Below, piece by piece: positions 18,589 to 26,289 of a DNA stretch of 64,000 nucleotides. A program made the translations under genes and the position numbers. The stretch is from Gilliamella sp. wkB112 (GTDB lineage: Bacteria; Pseudomonadota; Gammaproteobacteria; Enterobacterales; Orbaceae). The stretch lies in assembly GCF_001690685.1 (NCBI RefSeq), contig NZ_LZGL01000007.1:1-64000 (forward strand), read 5' to 3'. Numbering within the stretch: position 1 is the first letter of the stretch; every line of letters begins with the position of its first letter. The notes under the pieces are model-generated. The model saw only the letters and a list, made by a program, of their open reading frames with translations. It was not told where the DNA came from and did no database searches.

Positions 18589-19416
18589 ATGAGTCAGTTT
18601 ACTCCATATAGTATATACGGAATTATCGGTTATCCACTTGGTCATAGTATGAGTCCACTAATACACACTACATCATTTCAAGATTATGGTATTCCTGCAG
18701 TGTTAGTGGCTTTCCCAACCCCACCGGAAGAAATAGCCACACTATTTAAATCTGTCCGCTTATTAAATATTCGTGGTTTATGTGTCACGATTCCCCACAA
18801 ACAAACCATCATTCCTTATTTAGATTATGTTAGTGATCATGTAAAAAAAGCTGGTGCAGCAAATCTGGTTTATTGGGATGGAGATAAACTTTGTGGTGAT
18901 AATACTGATATTATTGGTTTTATGGAGCCACTTCAGCAGAAAAAACTACCAGCTGATTACCGTAAGGTTTTATTACTAGGCGCTGGCGGTGCTGCACGTG
19001 CAGCTGTAGTTGGCTTGCAACACTTAGGCTATACCGATATAACTGTCACAGATATTGTTTCTGATTTACCTGAAGCATTAGCCAAAGAATTCAATCTTAA
19101 TATTGTGGATTGGAAAGATCGTAGTAAAGTTGAAGCTCAGATTATTATTAATTCAACTCCGTTAGGAATGAAAGGTAAATTTGAAGATCAAACAGCTTAT
19201 GAGAAAGCTTGGTTTAAAGGTAAAGGAGTGGCATATGATATTGTGTATACTCCTTATCACACTCGTTTTCGACAAGAAGCAGAGCAAGCTGGTTGGGAGT
19301 CTATTTCTGGGCGCGATATGTTTATTGGCCAAGCTAATGCGCAATTTAAGATTTGGACAGGTAAAGAACTTTCGAATAATGCTAAACAGGCCGTTATAGA
19401 TGCTTTAGCTGGATGA
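18589..19416 (+). CDS. Shikimate dehydrogenase family protein
   Basis: Catalyses, by family, the reversible dehydroshikimate/shikimate (or quinate) reduction. The 275-aa protein has the substrate-binding GYPLGHSMSPLIH, the catalytic Lys in TIPHKQ, the Asp in NTDIIGF and the GAGGAARAA dinucleotide loop. I start at ATG 18589 with AAGGAG at 18578-18583; an upstream TTG at 18535 lacks a ribosome-binding site. The residue after beta-2 is acidic (TVTDIVSD) instead of the NRT pattern of NADP-dependent AroE, which suggests NAD use, as in YdiB. It is not a close match to E. coli AroE or YdiB. Context (ydiL, aroL, YdiM/N-type carriers) fits scavenging of shikimate or quinate. Confidence 0.85.
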   Translation: MSQFTPYSIYGIIGYPLGHSMSPLIHTTSFQDYGIPAVLVAFPTPPEEIATLFKSVRLLNIRGLCVTIPHKQTIIPYLDYVSDHVKKAGAANLVYWDGDKLCGDNTDIIGFMEPLQQKKLPADYRKVLLLGAGGAARAAVVGLQHLGYTDITVTDIVSDLPEALAKEFNLNIVDWKDRSKVEAQIIINSTPLGMKGKFEDQTAYEKAWFKGKGVAYDIVYTPYHTRFRQEAEQAGWESISGRDMFIGQANAQFKIWTGKELSNNAKQAVIDALAG

Positions 19417-19561
19417 TAACTGATAAAAAGCACATCTAATTTGTTGAGTTAGGTGTGTTTTAAATATTTTTTAGTTCAAAAAACGTTTCTCAATATTTAG
19501 TAATATTAAAGATATTATTTTAAAGTATTGTATAAAGAAATAATATTATTAAGGAGTGCAT

Positions 19562-19915
19562 ATGACTAACTTAGAACTGCAAGCATACCGACGTTTTCTT
19601 ATGTTAAAAGTGTCAGAAGCGAGTGAATACATCGGCAAAACAGATACCAAAACATGGCATGATTGGGAACAAGGTGTAGTTCCTGTTCCTGAGTTCGTTG
19701 ATATAGCTATGCAAGATTTAAAAAAACTTCGCAGTGAAAAAGTAAATATTATCATTAATAGTATTAATGATCGTGTCGGTAATAATACTATTCGTTACTT
19801 TATGACGTATACAGAATTTCAAAAAGTAAATCCTGATTTGGATGTTATTCAATGGAGATTACATCAATCTATTGCTACTGAACTATATTTTCGCGGATTA
19901 GAAAAACTTTGTTAA
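19562..19915 (+). CDS. ydiL: YdiL-like HTH protein (DUF1870)
   Basis: This 117-aa protein is close in length and sequence to E. coli YdiL: LELQAYRRFLMLKVSEASEY at the start, WHDWEQG, then INDRVGNNTIRYF and the ending AELYFRGLEKLC. The family has a Cro/C1-like HTH fold and is thought to be regulatory; no target is known. I start at ATG 19562, 5 bases after AAGGAG (19551-19556). In E. coli ydiL also sits beside ydiM, ydiN and ydiB, so this neighbourhood is conserved in a rearranged form. Confidence 0.85.
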   Translation: MTNLELQAYRRFLMLKVSEASEYIGKTDTKTWHDWEQGVVPVPEFVDIAMQDLKKLRSEKVNIIINSINDRVGNNTIRYFMTYTEFQKVNPDLDVIQWRLHQSIATELYFRGLEKLC

Positions 19916-19956
19916 TAGTTAGAGAATAATTTATTAACAAAAAGTTTTGAAGTTAA

Positions 19957-20057
19957 TGTAAATTTTAATTTACACAGTTTGATTGAAACTGATTAATTTA
20001 ATTAAATAAAATCAAGAAGTTTATTTTTATATGACAATATGTAAAAAAAATGTTGCA
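19957..20057 (+). promoter_or_regulatory. TyrR box pair upstream of aroL
   Basis: TGTAAATTTTAATTTACA at 19957-19974 matches the TyrR consensus (TGTAAA, 6 bases, TTTACA) exactly. A weaker second site at 20040-20057 keeps the left half TGTAAA but has GTTGCA on the right. Strong plus weak boxes are typical of TyrR control, and E. coli aroL is a known TyrR target. A possible promoter (TTGCAA at 20053, 17 bases, TAGCAT) overlaps the weak box, which would allow repression. TyrR itself is not in this window. Confidence 0.75.
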
Positions 20058-20123
20058 AAAATTAGAGTGAGTCACTAGCATAGACAGTGTATTCTGAGAT
20101 CTGTAAATCTGAAAGGACCCAAT

Positions 20124-20636
20124 ATGAATGAAACAATTTTTTTAGTTGGTGCAAGGGCAGCCGGAAAAACAACCATGGGAAAGATGCTCGCGAATAAGTT
20201 ATCTTTTTCTTTCATTGATACGGATTGTCATTTGCTTGAAACAACCCAAAAAACAGTAGCAGAAATAGTTGAAAAAGAAGGTTGGGAAGGTTTTAGAGCA
20301 AGAGAAAGTCAAATTCTGGTTGATACCACAAAGCCGAATCGGGTTATTGCAACTGGTGGTGGAATGGTATTGGCAGAGCATAATCGTAATTTTATGAAAC
20401 AAAATGGTACTGTTATTTTTTTATCTGCTCCAGCTGCAACATTAGCTGCCCGTTTAATGAAAGATCCTAATATTGCACAACGGCCATCTTTAACCGGCTT
20501 ATCGATTGTTGATGAAATGGAAAAAGTACTCGCTGATCGCCTACCTTTATATCATGATGCTGCACATTATGTCGTCGATGTGAATCAGGATGAAAATCTT
20601 ATTCTTGCACAAATAATAGAGTTATTGACAGATTAA
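20124..20636 (+). CDS. aroL: Shikimate kinase II (AroL-type)
   Basis: Phosphorylates shikimate at O3 with ATP, in the common aromatic pathway. The 170-aa P-loop protein has Walker A GARAAGKTT (residues 9-17), the shikimate-binding DTD, GFRARES and GGG (IATGGGMVL) motifs, and the LID arginine in AQRPSL. AroL-specific stretches (TVAEIVEKEGWEGFRARE, NRNFMKQNGTVIFL) resemble E. coli AroL more than AroK. It is preceded by AAAGGA and the TyrR boxes, and followed by its own terminator, so it is regulated separately inside the cluster. Confidence 0.92.
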   Translation: MNETIFLVGARAAGKTTMGKMLANKLSFSFIDTDCHLLETTQKTVAEIVEKEGWEGFRARESQILVDTTKPNRVIATGGGMVLAEHNRNFMKQNGTVIFLSAPAATLAARLMKDPNIAQRPSLTGLSIVDEMEKVLADRLPLYHDAAHYVVDVNQDENLILAQIIELLTD

Positions 20637-20666
20637 TTAATTTTGTAAGTACTTTATTCTATTTTA

Positions 20667-20694
20667 AATACCACAGTGCAGTGGTATTTTTTTT
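20667..20694 (+). terminator. Terminator after aroL
   Basis: AATACCAC and GTGGTATT form an 8-bp stem with a 6-base loop, then TTTTTT. The ~240 bases from here to the next gene are very AT-rich and show no further gene or clear site. Confidence 0.9.
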
Positions 20695-20937
20695 ATTTAT
20701 TAAATAAAAAAAGAATAAATTAACAAAATACTATAAAATATTTCTATCTATTAGGTTGTTTATTGTTCATAATTATATCATTAATTTTATAAATAATATA
20801 AAATCTATAAATAAATGTGACGAATGTAGAAATTTAGTAATAAAGTTTTACTTATCTCTTTTAGATTAATATTGATGCTTGTATATTAACTGCAATTAAA
20901 GTTCTAAATTTTTAATTTTAAATATGGAGTACTACTA

Positions 20938-22137
20938 ATGGATAATAAAAAAGTCAATTCTTATGGAATTGTCGGCTCTATTTATGCAAATTATATTATA
21001 CAAAGTATTGCCTTAATTGTGATTATGCAATTTTCAGTCGATATTTCAAAGCAACTTAGTACTGATTTAGTTGGTCTTGGTTATGTTGCCTCAGGTATAG
21101 GGATTGGTAAAATATTATTAATGTTTATTGGTGGAATATTATCCGATAAATTTGGGCGTAAACCATTTATTTATATTGGTATGACTTGCTATGCTATTTT
21201 CTTTGTCGGAATGACTTTTTGTACCAATATTCATATAGCATTTTTTCTAGCCATGGCCGTAGGTGCCGGGAATTCTTTTTTAGATACTGGTTCTATGCCT
21301 GCACTTACAGAATGTTTTCCTGGATCCGCCGGTTCGGCTAGTGTACTTATTAAAGCTTTTATTTCTATGGGAACTTTAGTTCTTCCATTTATTGTTGGTT
21401 TCTTTGATACTCATCAAATATGGTATGGATGGGCATTTCTTGGATTTACAACTTATTTAGTTATTAATGGAATATTACTTTTCCCTAAACATTTTCCAAA
21501 CAAAGACACCGCAATAAGTGGTAGCACGGGTTCTGGAGAATATTTTAAAGGTACTCCAAATTTTGGATTTGAAGGTATTTTGCTAATTATTATGGGATTC
21601 ACAACAACGGCAACTTTTGTGATTATTTTACAGTGGTTACCTGCTATTGCGACCCATGGTGTTAATATGAATGACATCGAAGCCAAACAACTAATAAGCT
21701 ATTATAGTACTGCTTCAATTATCTCTGTATTTGTAACTGCTTTTATCGTAAAACGTTTTTTAAAACCAGTGTTTTGTATCATTATGCTTCCGGCACTCTC
21801 TGCATTAGTATTAATTCTTTTCTATTTTAATATTTCGCCACTAATGTGCTTTATTGCAGCAATTGGCATGGGTTTTACTGCTGCAGGTGGAGTCCTTCAA
21901 TTGACTTTAGTTGTTATGCAACAACTATTTCCAACTCGTAAAGGCTTAGCTGTGGGATGTATGTATACATTCAGTGGACTTTCATTTGTGGTTATTCCGC
22001 TTATTGTACCAAAGTTAGCTATGATTAATGTGAGTTATGCAATCTTAATTGATTTCTTTATCGCTTTATCTAGTGTTGTACTAGGTTCCATTGTTTATTA
22101 CAGATTTACTAAAGTTATTGATATGAAAAAGATTTAG
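20938..22137 (+). CDS. YdiM/YdiN-type major facilitator transporter (first copy)
   Basis: A 399-aa, 12-helix MFS protein. The loop 2-3 signature is GGILSDKFGRKPFIYIG. The segment SFLDTGSMPALTECFPGSAGSASVLIKA and the C-terminal GFTAAGGVLQLTLVVMQQLFP match E. coli YdiM/YdiN. The family substrate is not established; the repeated linkage to ydiB/aroD or, here, to a shikimate dehydrogenase homologue and aroL points to shikimate, quinate or related acids. GGAG stands 8 bases before the start. It is followed after 88 bases by a paralogue, so the pair probably arose by duplication. Confidence 0.85.
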   Translation: MDNKKVNSYGIVGSIYANYIIQSIALIVIMQFSVDISKQLSTDLVGLGYVASGIGIGKILLMFIGGILSDKFGRKPFIYIGMTCYAIFFVGMTFCTNIHIAFFLAMAVGAGNSFLDTGSMPALTECFPGSAGSASVLIKAFISMGTLVLPFIVGFFDTHQIWYGWAFLGFTTYLVINGILLFPKHFPNKDTAISGSTGSGEYFKGTPNFGFEGILLIIMGFTTTATFVIILQWLPAIATHGVNMNDIEAKQLISYYSTASIISVFVTAFIVKRFLKPVFCIIMLPALSALVLILFYFNISPLMCFIAAIGMGFTAAGGVLQLTLVVMQQLFPTRKGLAVGCMYTFSGLSFVVIPLIVPKLAMINVSYAILIDFFIALSSVVLGSIVYYRFTKVIDMKKI

Positions 22138-22225
22138 TCAGCGATTTAATTTGTCTTGTATAGATTATTTTATTGTTGGTATTTAAAAATAATAAAATTT
22201 TTATTTAAAAAATAGGAAATAATAA

Positions 22226-23521
22226 ATGAAAAATAGATATTTGGGCACATCAATTTGTTTATATATGAATTATTTTGTGCATGGAATGGGAGCAATTATT
22301 CTTGGCTTAAATATTGACTATTTAGCTGCTCAGTTTAATCCTGAACTTGCATATTTATTCAGCATAGCAAAAGATGCACTTACTTCTGAACAATCAGTTC
22401 TGATTGGTGAAGCTAAGCAAAGTGTATATAACGTCATGATGGGGTTAGGTGTTGGTCGTTTATTAGTGTTATTTGTTATGGGAACACTATCGGATAAATT
22501 TGGACGTAAACCATTTATTATATTAGGTGGATTGTTTTATATTGGCTTTTTGCTTGGTATTTTAGTTAGCCCTAGTGTGCAAATTGCGTTTATGTTTGCT
22601 GTATTAGGTGGTATTGCAAATTCAACACTTGATGCGGGCACTTATCCTGCATTAATGGAAGCATTCCCTAAATCACCAGGTTCAGCCTCAATCTTAACTA
22701 AAGCTGCAATTGCGGCAGGCCAATCAGTATTACCTATCATTATGGGTATTATTATGGCGAATCAAGGTTATTATGGGTGGTCATTCGTTTTCTGTTGTGT
22801 AATATTAGCGCTGAATGCCATTGTTGTTCTTAAAATGCCATTCCCTAATCATAAAATTACTCCTGAACAAGAAGAAAAAAGTGGAGATACAGTTGTTAAA
22901 GATACTCCATTCTTGAAAGAAAAAGCCAATTTCTGGATTGAAGGGCTTTGTTTTATTGTGATTGGTTTTACATCGACAGCAACTTTCTATTTAGTATCAT
23001 CTTGTTTAAAAGATTTTTCACAAACTGTTGCCGGAATGGATTCTGCTGGAGCCGTTCAAGCATTTTCTTCATATGGAATCGGAACACTCGCTAGTGTATT
23101 TTTAACTTCAATACTAGTAAAAAGTTTGGTAAGACCAGCTTATGTAGTTGTTATTTACCCATTACTTTCTACATTAATGTTAATTGCACTTTATTTGAAT
23201 CCAACCCCAACTATGTGTATTGTCGGTGGTTTCGTACTTGGCTTTACTGCTGCAGGTGGCGTATTACAACTAGCATTAACTACAATGGCTGAATTTTTCC
23301 CATCAGGTAAAGGAAAAGTCCTTGGTATCTTTTTTACCTCTTCAAGTGTGGCAACAGCAGTTATACCATTTTTAATCGGTTGGGTATCAACTAATTTAGG
23401 TTTACGTTATGTAATGCTTACCGATGCCTTTATTGCTGGTTTAGGTACTTTGCTAGCGGTAATCGTTTTAGCTCGATATCGCAAAATATTTAGTTTCCCT
23501 AAGAAAACGGCTAAAGCTTAG
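22226..23521 (+). CDS. YdiM/YdiN-type major facilitator transporter (second copy)
   Basis: A 431-aa MFS paralogue of the preceding gene, sharing GTLSDKFGRKPFIILGG, STLDAGTYPALMEAFPKSPG and LGFTAAGGVLQLALTTMAEF. The N-terminus YLGTSICLYMNYFVHGMGAI resembles E. coli YdiN. It has a longer loop after helix 2 (residues about 40-68) and a longer central loop than the first copy. The two copies may differ in substrate or pair as importer and exporter; nothing in the sequence decides this. It ends at the hairpin at 23584-23616. Confidence 0.85.
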   Translation: MKNRYLGTSICLYMNYFVHGMGAIILGLNIDYLAAQFNPELAYLFSIAKDALTSEQSVLIGEAKQSVYNVMMGLGVGRLLVLFVMGTLSDKFGRKPFIILGGLFYIGFLLGILVSPSVQIAFMFAVLGGIANSTLDAGTYPALMEAFPKSPGSASILTKAAIAAGQSVLPIIMGIIMANQGYYGWSFVFCCVILALNAIVVLKMPFPNHKITPEQEEKSGDTVVKDTPFLKEKANFWIEGLCFIVIGFTSTATFYLVSSCLKDFSQTVAGMDSAGAVQAFSSYGIGTLASVFLTSILVKSLVRPAYVVVIYPLLSTLMLIALYLNPTPTMCIVGGFVLGFTAAGGVLQLALTTMAEFFPSGKGKVLGIFFTSSSVATAVIPFLIGWVSTNLGLRYVMLTDAFIAGLGTLLAVIVLARYRKIFSFPKKTAKA

Positions 23522-23583
23522 TGATAAGTTGCTATTAGCCTCTTCAAATAGCATTTATTTGAAAAGGTAATAATATTTCTTAT

Positions 23584-23616
23584 AAAGAGTGTGTCTAAAA
23601 ATGACATACTCTTTTT
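23584..23616 (+). terminator. Terminator after the transporter pair
   Basis: AAAGAGTGTGTC pairs with GACATACTCTTT (one G-T pair) around a 7-base loop and is followed by TTC. It ends the shikimate-related cluster. Confidence 0.8.
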
Positions 23617-23629
23617 CATGGTTTTTATG

Positions 23630-23664
23630 CTTAAACGTGCCCCTCTCCTGAAACATCTTTACAA
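23630..23664 (+). repeat. 35-bp three-copy motif, copy 2
   Basis: CTTAAACGT, 8 bases, CCTGAAAC, ATCTTTACAA. It lies between the preceding terminator and argA, 132 bases before the argA start. Spacing is identical to the copies at 2625-2659 (minus) and 40011-40045. Confidence 0.6.
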
Positions 23665-23739
23665 AAATGTTTATTATCAATTAATAAAATAATTATTTTT
23701 CTTTTTAAATTTTTTAAAAATACTTGCCATTAGCTTAAA

Positions 23740-23778
23740 AATAAATAAAAATACAGAAAATGTGAATAAATATTCATT
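23740..23778 (+). promoter_or_regulatory. Tandem ARG boxes (ArgR operator) of argA
   Basis: TGTGAATAAATATTCATT at 23761-23778 fits the 18-bp ARG-box consensus WNTGAATWWWWATTCANW at every position. A second box at 23740-23757 (AATAAATAAAAATACAGA) fits with two mismatches. They are 3 bases apart, the standard spacing for an ArgR hexamer. The pair lies directly before argA, so arginine repression of argA is expected. Confidence 0.85.
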
Positions 23779-23796
23779 TAAGGATGGCTATCTAAA

Positions 23797-25125
23797 ATGA
23801 AGGAAAGAACTACAGAATTAGTCGAAGGTTTAAGGCATTCCGTACCTTATATTAATGCCCATCATGGAAAAACCTTTGTTATTTTATTAACTGGGGCGGT
23901 ATTAAAAAGCAATAATTATGCAAATATTATTAGTGATATCGGTTTGCTTTATAGCCTTGGAATTAAACTGGTTATTGTTAATGGTGCACGTAATCAAATA
24001 GATGAAGCACTTAAAAACTATAACATAGAACCTAAATATTATAAAAACACACGCATTACAGATACCACAACCTTAGATATTGTTAAGCAAATCACTGGAT
24101 TATTACAGCTCAATATTACAGCTAGTTTATCCATGAGCTTAAACAATACACCATTACAAGGTGCTCATATTAGTGTAGTAAGTGGTAATTTTGTGATAGC
24201 CCAACCTTTAGGAGTCGATGATGGTATTGATTATTGCCATACAGGCAAAATCCGTCGTATCAATAACGAAGCTATTGATGAACAATTAGAGCGTGGATCA
24301 ATTGTGTTATTAGGTCCCGTTGGTGTCTCTGTAACTGGTGAAAGTTTCAATTTATCATCCGAAGATGTTGCTGCTGAAGTAGCTATTCGTTTAAAGGCTG
24401 ATAAATTAATCGGTTTTTGCGCTGAACAAGGTGTATTAGATGAACAAGGCAATGTGATCACCGATTTGTTTCCGATTGATGCTGATAACTATGTTAATAA
24501 CAAAGAACACCAAGGTAAGCATTTATCAAGTGAAGCTCGTTTTTTACGTGCAGCTTCTAAAGCTTGTCGTAATGGTGTTAGACGTAGTCACCTAGTTAGC
24601 TATCTAATCGATGGTTCTATTTTACAAGAGTTATTCTCACGTGATGGCATTGGTACCCAAGTAGCAATGGAGCATTCGGAACAAATTCGTTCAGCAACCA
24701 TCAATGATATTGGTGGTATTTTAGAACTTATTCGCCCACTAGAGGAACAAGGTATTTTAGTTAAACGTTCGCGTGAACAATTAGAGATGGAAATCGATAA
24801 ATTTACTATTATAGAACGTGATAATATGACTATTGGTTGTGCAGCACTTTATCCATATCCAGAAGAGAAAATGGGCGAAATGGCTTGTGTTGCCATCCAT
24901 CCAGATTATCGTAATTCTTCTCGAGGTGATTTACTTATTGAAAAAATTGCTGAAAGCGCTCGTAACTTAGGACTTGAAAAAATATTTGTCCTGACAACGA
25001 GAAGTATTCACTGGTTTAGAGAAAAGGGGTTTATGCCGGCAGAGGTAGATGATTTACCAATCAAAAAGAAGAAACTATATAACTATCAGCGGAACTCAAA
25101 AATATTGATGTTTGATTTAATGTAG
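23797..25125 (+). CDS. argA: N-acetylglutamate synthase
   Basis: ArgA acetylates glutamate with acetyl-CoA, the first step of arginine synthesis, and is feedback-inhibited by arginine. The 442-aa protein has an N-terminal amino-acid-kinase-like arginine-binding domain (about 1-290; [29 protein letters not shown]). A C-terminal GNAT domain follows (about 295-440; [20 protein letters not shown] for CoA binding). Length equals that of E. coli ArgA. It is monocistronic behind tandem ARG boxes. Confidence 0.96.
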   Translation: MKERTTELVEGLRHSVPYINAHHGKTFVILLTGAVLKSNNYANIISDIGLLYSLGIKLVIVNGARNQIDEALKNYNIEPKYYKNTRITDTTTLDIVKQITGLLQLNITASLSMSLNNTPLQGAHISVVSGNFVIAQPLGVDDGIDYCHTGKIRRINNEAIDEQLERGSIVLLGPVGVSVTGESFNLSSEDVAAEVAIRLKADKLIGFCAEQGVLDEQGNVITDLFPIDADNYVNNKEHQGKHLSSEARFLRAASKACRNGVRRSHLVSYLIDGSILQELFSRDGIGTQVAMEHSEQIRSATINDIGGILELIRPLEEQGILVKRSREQLEMEIDKFTIIERDNMTIGCAALYPYPEEKMGEMACVAIHPDYRNSSRGDLLIEKIAESARNLGLEKIFVLTTRSIHWFREKGFMPAEVDDLPIKKKKLYNYQRNSKILMFDLM

Positions 25126-25191
25126 ATTATTTAAGTAATTATTTATTAGTATTTATAATGTGTTATATAATATGGATTATAAATATCTTAA

Positions 25192-26172
25192 CTAGATAGA
25201 ATAGTTATTTAACTGATCTGCTATTTCATCACTAATAACTAATATATCTATATAATTTGCATTTAATGCTGCAATTAAACTATTAATTTTTTCAGAATCA
25301 CCGGTGGCACATATTTTTAGAGGGATTTTCTTAAGATTCTCTAAGGTAATACCAATAATTTGATTACTAAAAGGTGTATCTAATTCCTTACCACTTTTAT
25401 CATAAAATCGAGATAATATATCACCAACGATGTTTTTATCGGTGACTTTTTGGAATAGCTCACCATAAAAACCATACCAAATAGAACTTTTAGATATAGC
25501 AGGGCATCCTATACTGAATAAAGCAACGGTTATTTCTTCCCACCATTGATTTAACTCTCTCATATGTTGAGTTTTTTCAATTTCTATTTTTAGCTTTGCT
25601 GTATCAACAATTGCGGGGTAATCAATTAAAACAGCTTTACTTTTTAGTTTATTAGAAAGTTTATAGGCAATATTATTGACGTGATATTTTGTTTCGATTT
25701 TACCAGAAGGTCCTCCGATCATCGGTACAATAGTTATATTAGCAAATGAGTTATTGTCATTTTTTAAACTGTTGACGATGTAATTAATTGTGCGGCCCCA
25801 CGATATCCCAATCACATCATTGTCATGAATATTTTTGAGTAATACACTTGAAGCAACATTACAAACAATTTGATTTTTATTATCGTTATCAATATTAAGA
25901 TTGACGGGAACGACGATGACTTGCTTTAAACTAAATTTTTTACGAATTTTTTCTTCTAAGGCAATATCAGGTAACAAATCATAATTAATTGAAATAGAAA
26001 CAATACCTAACTCACGGATAGTTTTTAGCATTCGGCTAATGCTTGATCTATGAATATTAACTAACTTAGCTATTTCAGATTGCGTTTTATTTTCCTCATA
26101 ATAGAGTTGTGCAATTTTAATAAGTAATTTATTTTGTTCAAAATCATTAGTTCCAAAGTTATTGTTAATCAT
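25192..26172 (-). CDS. sorC: SorC-family regulator of the sorbose operon
   Basis: The 326-aa protein has an N-terminal HTH (LLIKIAQLYYEENKTQSEIA, then HRSSISRMLKTIRELGIVSI) and a SorC/DeoR-like sugar-binding domain (VIGISWGRTINYIV). SorC of Klebsiella is both activator and repressor of the sor operon, responding to L-sorbose. Here it is the last gene, 117 bases after sorE, rather than first as in Klebsiella. The gap contains a 15-bp inverted repeat that may set its expression apart. The ribosome-binding site is weak. Confidence 0.85.
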   Translation of the reverse strand: MINNNFGTNDFEQNKLLIKIAQLYYEENKTQSEIAKLVNIHRSSISRMLKTIRELGIVSISINYDLLPDIALEEKIRKKFSLKQVIVVPVNLNIDNDNKNQIVCNVASSVLLKNIHDNDVIGISWGRTINYIVNSLKNDNNSFANITIVPMIGGPSGKIETKYHVNNIAYKLSNKLKSKAVLIDYPAIVDTAKLKIEIEKTQHMRELNQWWEEITVALFSIGCPAISKSSIWYGFYGELFQKVTDKNIVGDILSRFYDKSGKELDTPFSNQIIGITLENLKKIPLKICATGDSEKINSLIAALNANYIDILVISDEIADQLNNYSI

Positions 26173-26222
26173 AATTGCATTATCTTGTTTATTATTGCTT
26201 TTAAAAACTTATTATATAAATA

Positions 26223-26269
26223 ACATCAAGGTGTCATTTATTAAAGATAACATTATGACATCTTGATGT
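26223..26269. repeat. 15-bp inverted repeat between sorE and sorC
   Basis: ACATCAAGGTGTCAT (26223-26237) and ATGACATCTTGATGT (26255-26269) are inverted repeats with one mismatch (a G-U pair in RNA) around a 17-base spacer. No U-tract follows on the minus strand. It may be an operator, an RNA-stability hairpin or a weak attenuator. Confidence 0.55.
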
Positions 26270-26289
26270 GAATTGTGTATACCAAAAAA

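Noticed and set aside
18589-19416. Naming the shikimate dehydrogenase homologue ydiB or aroE
   Set aside because: It lacks the specific sequence blocks of both E. coli enzymes, so no gene symbol is given.
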